NCBI RefSeq assembly: GCF_946481155.1
Contig: NZ_CAMLMK010000102.1
Location: forward strand, 1 to 9,339
DNA from: an uncultured Flavobacterium sp.
GTDB taxonomy: Bacteria; Bacteroidota; Bacteroidia; Flavobacteriales; Flavobacteriaceae
DNA length: 9,339 bases
Reading direction: 5' to 3'
Part shown: piece by piece, positions 7,143-9,339 of the stretch
Layout: each line of letters begins with the position of its first letter
Numbering within the stretch: position 1 is the stretch's first letter
Program-made: the position numbers and the translations under genes
The notes under the pieces: model-generated
The model's input: the letters and a program-made list of their open reading frames with translations, nothing else
Database searches by the model: none
Told to the model about the DNA's origin: nothing

Positions 7143-8378
7143 TTAACGTTGCTGTCTATGATTCGATTCATTACGCCCTTGCGGCAACTGCTGTGGCAAA
7201 ATTTGCTGATTATTACGTTGTTGTGGCAATTGCTGTATTTGTCGCGTTTGCGTATTTGCCGGTAACTGTTGTGGCAATTGCTGCATATTACGTTCTTGTC
7301 GCATTTGCTGATTATTGCGTTGTTGTTGCAGTTGTCTTTCTACAACCTGTTGATTATTACGTCTTTCTTGCGACTGTTGCTGCTTTTGCGGCTGCACATT
7401 TCTCTCTTGGCGATTCTGCTGCGCACTTCGTTCCTGCTGCAATTGTCGGTCAATAGGCTTGGTATTACTACGTCGCTCTGGAACTGGTTGCGTTTTAACA
7501 GGCTGAACGGCACGTTTCTGTTTATATACTGCCTGATTTACAGGCTGTGTTTCTTTCCGTGGTTGCACTTTAACTTCTCTTTGTACTGATTTCGTATCTT
7601 TCCATTTCGCTACTTTAGACGGAGCAACGGCAGTTCTGCTTTTTTCCACCTGTGGTCTGTACACCTGCAATTGATTGCTTTTCATCGTTTGACCAGGCGT
7701 ATTTCTATCCTTTAATACTACAGGAGATATTGCTTTCTTGGTTGCCTTCTGAACATCCATTCTATCTGGCCCGCCATTGAATCTCACACGAGTTGACTTA
7801 TCGTGCCGGATATTATTAACTACTGTGGAATTCCTGATAATTGTAGTATTTCGGGACGGACTAACATAATAATTAGAAATATTCGTCCTTCCAAAATTGT
7901 TGTTCTCTACAAATATCCAATGATTGTAAGGTACCTGGTAGCCACTGCTGTATGCTACATTAATACTTATACCCGGAGCTATTGGTGCCCAGCCGTAATA
8001 CCCAGGACTGCTTCTCCAGACAACCCAACCGGGACCCCATTCATAACCGGGAACCCAAATCCAACCGTAAAATGGGTCATAAAACCAACGTCCATAGTGG
8101 AAAGGTGCCCATCCCCAGGAATAATTAGACACCCATGTCCAACCAACATTGGTATATACCCAATAACCGTTAGTACCATAGGGTGTAAATCCGTGGGAAA
8201 CATTTGGAACCCATACATATCCATAGCTGGAATTATCAACCCAATAACCATACGGACTCAAATTATCGTAAAAAACCTGGAAGCTAACTGATCCTTGAGC
8301 CATTGTTTTCTGAGGCATCATCAAAAAAAACGAACTGATAACAAGGACCAGCATAAAAAATTTAGCTGTTGTTTTCAT
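7143..8378 (-). CDS. Secreted DUF6600 (YXWXP-motif) protein with Q/N/R-rich tail
   Basis: A 411-residue protein from the ATG at 8378. Residues 1-28 are a signal peptide (start MKTTAKFFMLVLVISSF, ending KTMAQ). Residues about 33-168 are extremely rich in Trp, Tyr, Gly and Pro, with repeated units such as LSPYGYWVD, YGYVWVPNV, WGWAPFHYGRW and YGWIWVPGYEWGPGW. This is the YXWXP pattern I know as DUF6600, found in exported proteins of unknown function. A basic linker with many Lys, Arg and Val residues follows. From about residue 310 the chain is low-complexity Gln, Asn and Arg with recurring QRNNQQ and QQLPQ units. No enzyme motif is seen; a surface or matrix role is only inferred. The frame stays open up to an ATG at 8429, but starting at 8378 puts the signal peptide at the N-terminus. 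The gene stands alone, with an inverted repeat in its probable leader. Confidence 0.85.
   Translation of the reverse strand: MKTTAKFFMLVLVISSFFLMMPQKTMAQGSVSFQVFYDNLSPYGYWVDNSSYGYVWVPNVSHGFTPYGTNGYWVYTNVGWTWVSNYSWGWAPFHYGRWFYDPFYGWIWVPGYEWGPGWVVWRSSPGYYGWAPIAPGISINVAYSSGYQVPYNHWIFVENNNFGRTNISNYYVSPSRNTTIIRNSTVVNNIRHDKSTRVRFNGGPDRMDVQKATKKAISPVVLKDRNTPGQTMKSNQLQVYRPQVEKSRTAVAPSKVAKWKDTKSVQREVKVQPRKETQPVNQAVYKQKRAVQPVKTQPVPERRSNTKPIDRQLQQERSAQQNRQERNVQPQKQQQSQERRNNQQVVERQLQQQRNNQQMRQERNMQQLPQQLPANTQTRQIQQLPQQRNNQQILPQQLPQGRNESNHRQQR
7146..7450 (-). repeat. Degenerate Gln/Asn-codon repeats in the 3' end of the DUF6600 gene
   Basis: The DNA encoding the Q/N/R-rich tail is internally repetitive. 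A 16-nt unit, GTTGTGGCAATTGCTG on the plus strand, occurs identically at 7220-7235 and 7268-7283, 48 bp apart. Units encoding QRNNQQ recur near 7210, 7310 and 7350. Such repeats can expand or contract by slippage, so tail length may vary between strains. Confidence 0.7.
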
Positions 8379-8403
8379 ACTATCGTTGTTTAAATTATCA
8401 CTT

Positions 8404-8424
8404 GATTCTAAATGCATTAGAATC
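8404..8424. promoter_or_regulatory. Perfect 8-bp inverted repeat in the leader of the DUF6600 gene
   Basis: GATTCTAA and TTAGAATC flank the 5-nt spacer ATGCA, starting 26 bp upstream of the ATG at 8378. It could be an operator for a dimeric regulator, or a small hairpin in the 5' untranslated RNA. It also argues against the upstream ATG at 8429 as the start, since it would then be coding. Confidence 0.5.
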
Positions 8425-8487
8425 TTCATTCTTAAAATTAAGCAATTTAAAGTTCGAACGCTGTTAAATAACTTTTAAAACAAGTTG

Positions 8488-8517
8488 CAAAAATCAAACC
8501 AAAAGACTGAAAATCAA
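8488..8517 (-). promoter_or_regulatory. Possible promoter of the DUF6600 gene
   Basis: On the minus strand, TTG (8517-8515), a 19-bp spacer and GATTTTTG (8495-8488) resemble the Bacteroidota promoter, with one mismatch in the -7 box (G for the first T). It would give a leader of roughly 105 nt that contains the inverted repeat at 8404-8424. This is weak, consensus-based evidence. Confidence 0.3.
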
Positions 8518-8560
8518 CAACTTATTTTGCTATTTTTTTATACAAAATGCTCCCCTAGGT

Positions 8561-8592
8561 ATGGAAGGGCCATAGAACAATACCCTTCCCAT
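8561..8592. other. Hairpin-forming inverted repeat of unknown role
   Basis: GGAAGGG (8563-8569) and CCCTTCC (8583-8589) form a 7-bp perfect stem around a 13-nt loop. The stem extends by two A-T pairs beyond a bulged C at 8590. It is unusually GC-rich for this spacer and is followed on the plus strand by a T-run at 8603-8608, though at a distance of more than 10 nt, which is poor for a terminator. Confidence 0.4.
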
Positions 8593-8609
8593 CCTTCATC
8601 GATTTTTTA

Positions 8610-8626
8610 TTAAAAATGATTTTTAA
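8610..8626. other. AT-only 17-nt palindrome
   Basis: TTAAAAAT-G-ATTTTTAA is a perfect palindrome around a single central G at 8618. It lies 80 bp before the predicted DUF1842 -7 box. It may be an upstream AT element or a protein site, but in such AT-rich sequence it may also be chance. Confidence 0.3.
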
Positions 8627-8666
8627 ATACTTCTTTTTGGTCAATAAAAATAAATTCAAAACTAAA

Positions 8667-8713
8667 ACGGGTATTTCTACGGTAGTCCAACTCCTTCAAA
8701 AACAATAGTTTTG
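8667..8713 (+). promoter_or_regulatory. Predicted promoter of the DUF1842 gene with operator-like motif
   Basis: TAGTTTTG at 8706-8713 matches the -7 consensus TAnnTTTG exactly and predicts a start near 8717, with a leader of about 23 nt. No TTG is found at -33. That position is instead covered by the palindrome CTACGGTAG (8677-8685), preceded by a second ACGG 12 bp upstream (8667-8670 and 8679-8682). The arrangement fits an activator-dependent promoter; this is inference. Confidence 0.45.
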
Positions 8714-8739
8714 ATGCATAAACCAAAAATCAATACATT

Positions 8740-9174
8740 ATGAAAACAGGATTATTTATTCAATCGTACCAGATTACAACAGGATTACTTGGCGCTCCAA
8801 CATTTGAAATCCATTTGGCGGTAAACACACCACAGCAAAACATTACAGGACAAGGTATTGTATCAAACGTTTCCATACATCCGGCAATGGAAATTTATAC
8901 AAAACTCAATGGTGAATTCACTTATATGACCGTGATGCCAAACAACACCAGTATTCTTGTAAACGCAACGGGATATCCAAATGTTAACTTTCCTCCACAC
9001 GCAGGAATTGGCCCCGTAATTTTGCCAAATACAAAACTTACGATGGTATTAGAGTCAAATTGGCTAACAGGTACCGCCAACTATTCGTATGTGGATGAAC
9101 AAGGAAATTGGAATGAAATCCAAAATGCAAAAGTAACTGCAATCGTTATTCCGGAACTGATTAACAACAATTAA
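8740..9174 (+). CDS. DUF1842 family protein, function unknown
   Basis: A 144-residue protein with no signal peptide or membrane segment, so probably cytoplasmic. The sequence resembles what I know as DUF1842: an N-terminal GLFIQSYQITTGLLGAPTFE, a LAVNTPQQNITGQGIV strand, the GEFTYMTVMP core, then FPPHAGIGPVILPNTKLTM and a final beta strand region. It looks like an all-beta single-domain fold. No catalytic residues stand out. It is transcribed alone from a recognisable -7 box and followed by a hairpin, so no partner gene is suggested by context inside the window. The ATG at 8740 is the only Met before the conserved N-terminal segment. The family name is from memory of its conserved motifs; its function is unknown to me. 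Confidence 0.78.
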   Translation: MKTGLFIQSYQITTGLLGAPTFEIHLAVNTPQQNITGQGIVSNVSIHPAMEIYTKLNGEFTYMTVMPNNTSILVNATGYPNVNFPPHAGIGPVILPNTKLTMVLESNWLTGTANYSYVDEQGNWNEIQNAKVTAIVIPELINNN

Positions 9175-9197
9175 TAGTTTCATTATCATAAAGTTAT

Positions 9198-9226
9198 AAA
9201 GGCATCCCGAAAGAGATGCCTTTGTT
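9198..9226 (+). terminator. Intrinsic terminator of the DUF1842 gene
   Basis: A perfect 9-bp stem, AAAGGCATC with GATGCCTTT, encloses the 8-nt loop CCGAAAGA (9207-9214) and starts 24 nt after the stop codon. The T-tract is short (TTTGTT), so termination may be incomplete, which may explain the second hairpin downstream. Confidence 0.75.
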
Positions 9227-9267
9227 CATTACGCTACAAAAAAACTTTATTGTCTTATTTAACGGAC

Positions 9268-9291
9268 CAATTCATTACGGATTGTTTTTTT
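9268..9291 (+). terminator. Second, weaker terminator-like hairpin
   Basis: CAATTC and GGATTG form a 6-bp stem (one G-T wobble) around the loop ATTAC, followed by seven T (9285-9291). The loop and the CCAATTCATTAC arm are identical to the terminator after miaE, so it is probably a decayed or divergent copy of the same terminator sequence, acting as a backup for the DUF1842 transcript. Confidence 0.5.
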
Positions 9292-9339
9292 ATAACGTGT
9301 CCTTTCAGGCCGGGCTGTCCGTTCTATCTTTTATTCCGC

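Larger units (their letters stand above)
8379..8739. other. 361-bp divergent intergenic region between the DUF6600 and DUF1842 genes
   Basis: No credible coding frame is present; the few ATG codons lead to stops within a few codons. The region is AT-rich and holds several palindromes, listed separately where clear. Smaller ones are GTTCGAAC at 8452-8459 and GTTAaaTAAC at 8463-8472. It must carry the promoters of both flanking genes. Confidence 0.7.

Noticed and set aside
7167..7175. Additional TTCATTACG copy as part of the terminator family
   Set aside because: It lies inside the DUF6600 coding region with no hairpin or T-run, so it is probably coincidence.
7193..7589. Two plus-strand frames rich in Val, Ala and Leu that look like membrane proteins
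   Set aside because: They are mirror images of the Gln/Asn codon repeats of the DUF6600 gene; hydrophobicity follows from the complement of CAA and AAC codons.
7803..8291. Plus-strand open frame of 162 codons opposite the YXWXP domain
   Set aside because: The opposite frame matches a known domain and has a signal peptide; this one has neither.
8379..8429. Start of the DUF6600 protein at the ATG at 8429
   Set aside because: It would place 17 polar residues before the signal peptide and make the inverted repeat coding; the ATG at 8378 gives a normal secretion signal.

Overview
The window looks like chromosomal DNA of a Bacteroidota member, most likely Flavobacteriaceae (Flavobacterium-like). 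The evidence is AT-rich sequence, A-rich leaders without Shine-Dalgarno motifs, Bacteroidota-type -7 boxes (TAnnTTTG) upstream of several genes, and the gene families present: DUF3857 transglutaminases, a MORN-variant repeat protein, a YXWXP-repeat DUF6600 protein and MiaE. No mobile element, CRISPR array, tRNA or rRNA was seen. Domain names come from recognising sequence patterns, not from a database search.

Left part (1-5203): a tightly packed plus-strand operon. It holds the C-terminal part of a MORN-variant (YwqK-like) repeat protein cut by the window edge, then two secreted paralogues of about 650 residues with a DUF3857 / transglutaminase-like / C-terminal beta layout. Genes 1 and 2 overlap by 26 nt, and genes 2 and 3 by 4 nt. 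The first transglutaminase keeps a Cys-His-Asp triad. The second appears to have lost the Cys and the Asp, so it may be a pseudoenzyme partner. The operon ends at a hairpin terminator shared with the convergent glycosyltransferase gene.

Middle part (5202-7142): a GT-B-fold glycosyltransferase gene on the minus strand and, divergent from it, miaE (tRNA ms2io6A hydroxylase). They are separated by only 68 bp, which contain a predicted promoter for each. The glycosyltransferase promoter would start transcription at its own ATG. A second shared bidirectional terminator separates miaE from the next convergent gene.

Right part (7143-9339): a minus-strand gene for a secreted aromatic/glycine-rich DUF6600 protein with a long Q/N/R-rich tail, then a 361-bp intergenic region with several inverted repeats, then a plus-strand single gene for a cytoplasmic-looking DUF1842 protein. 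Two hairpins follow that gene, and a short, less AT-rich stretch runs off the window edge.

The most promising unexplained parts are the paired active/inactive secreted transglutaminases with their MORN-repeat neighbour, and the control region of the DUF1842 gene.
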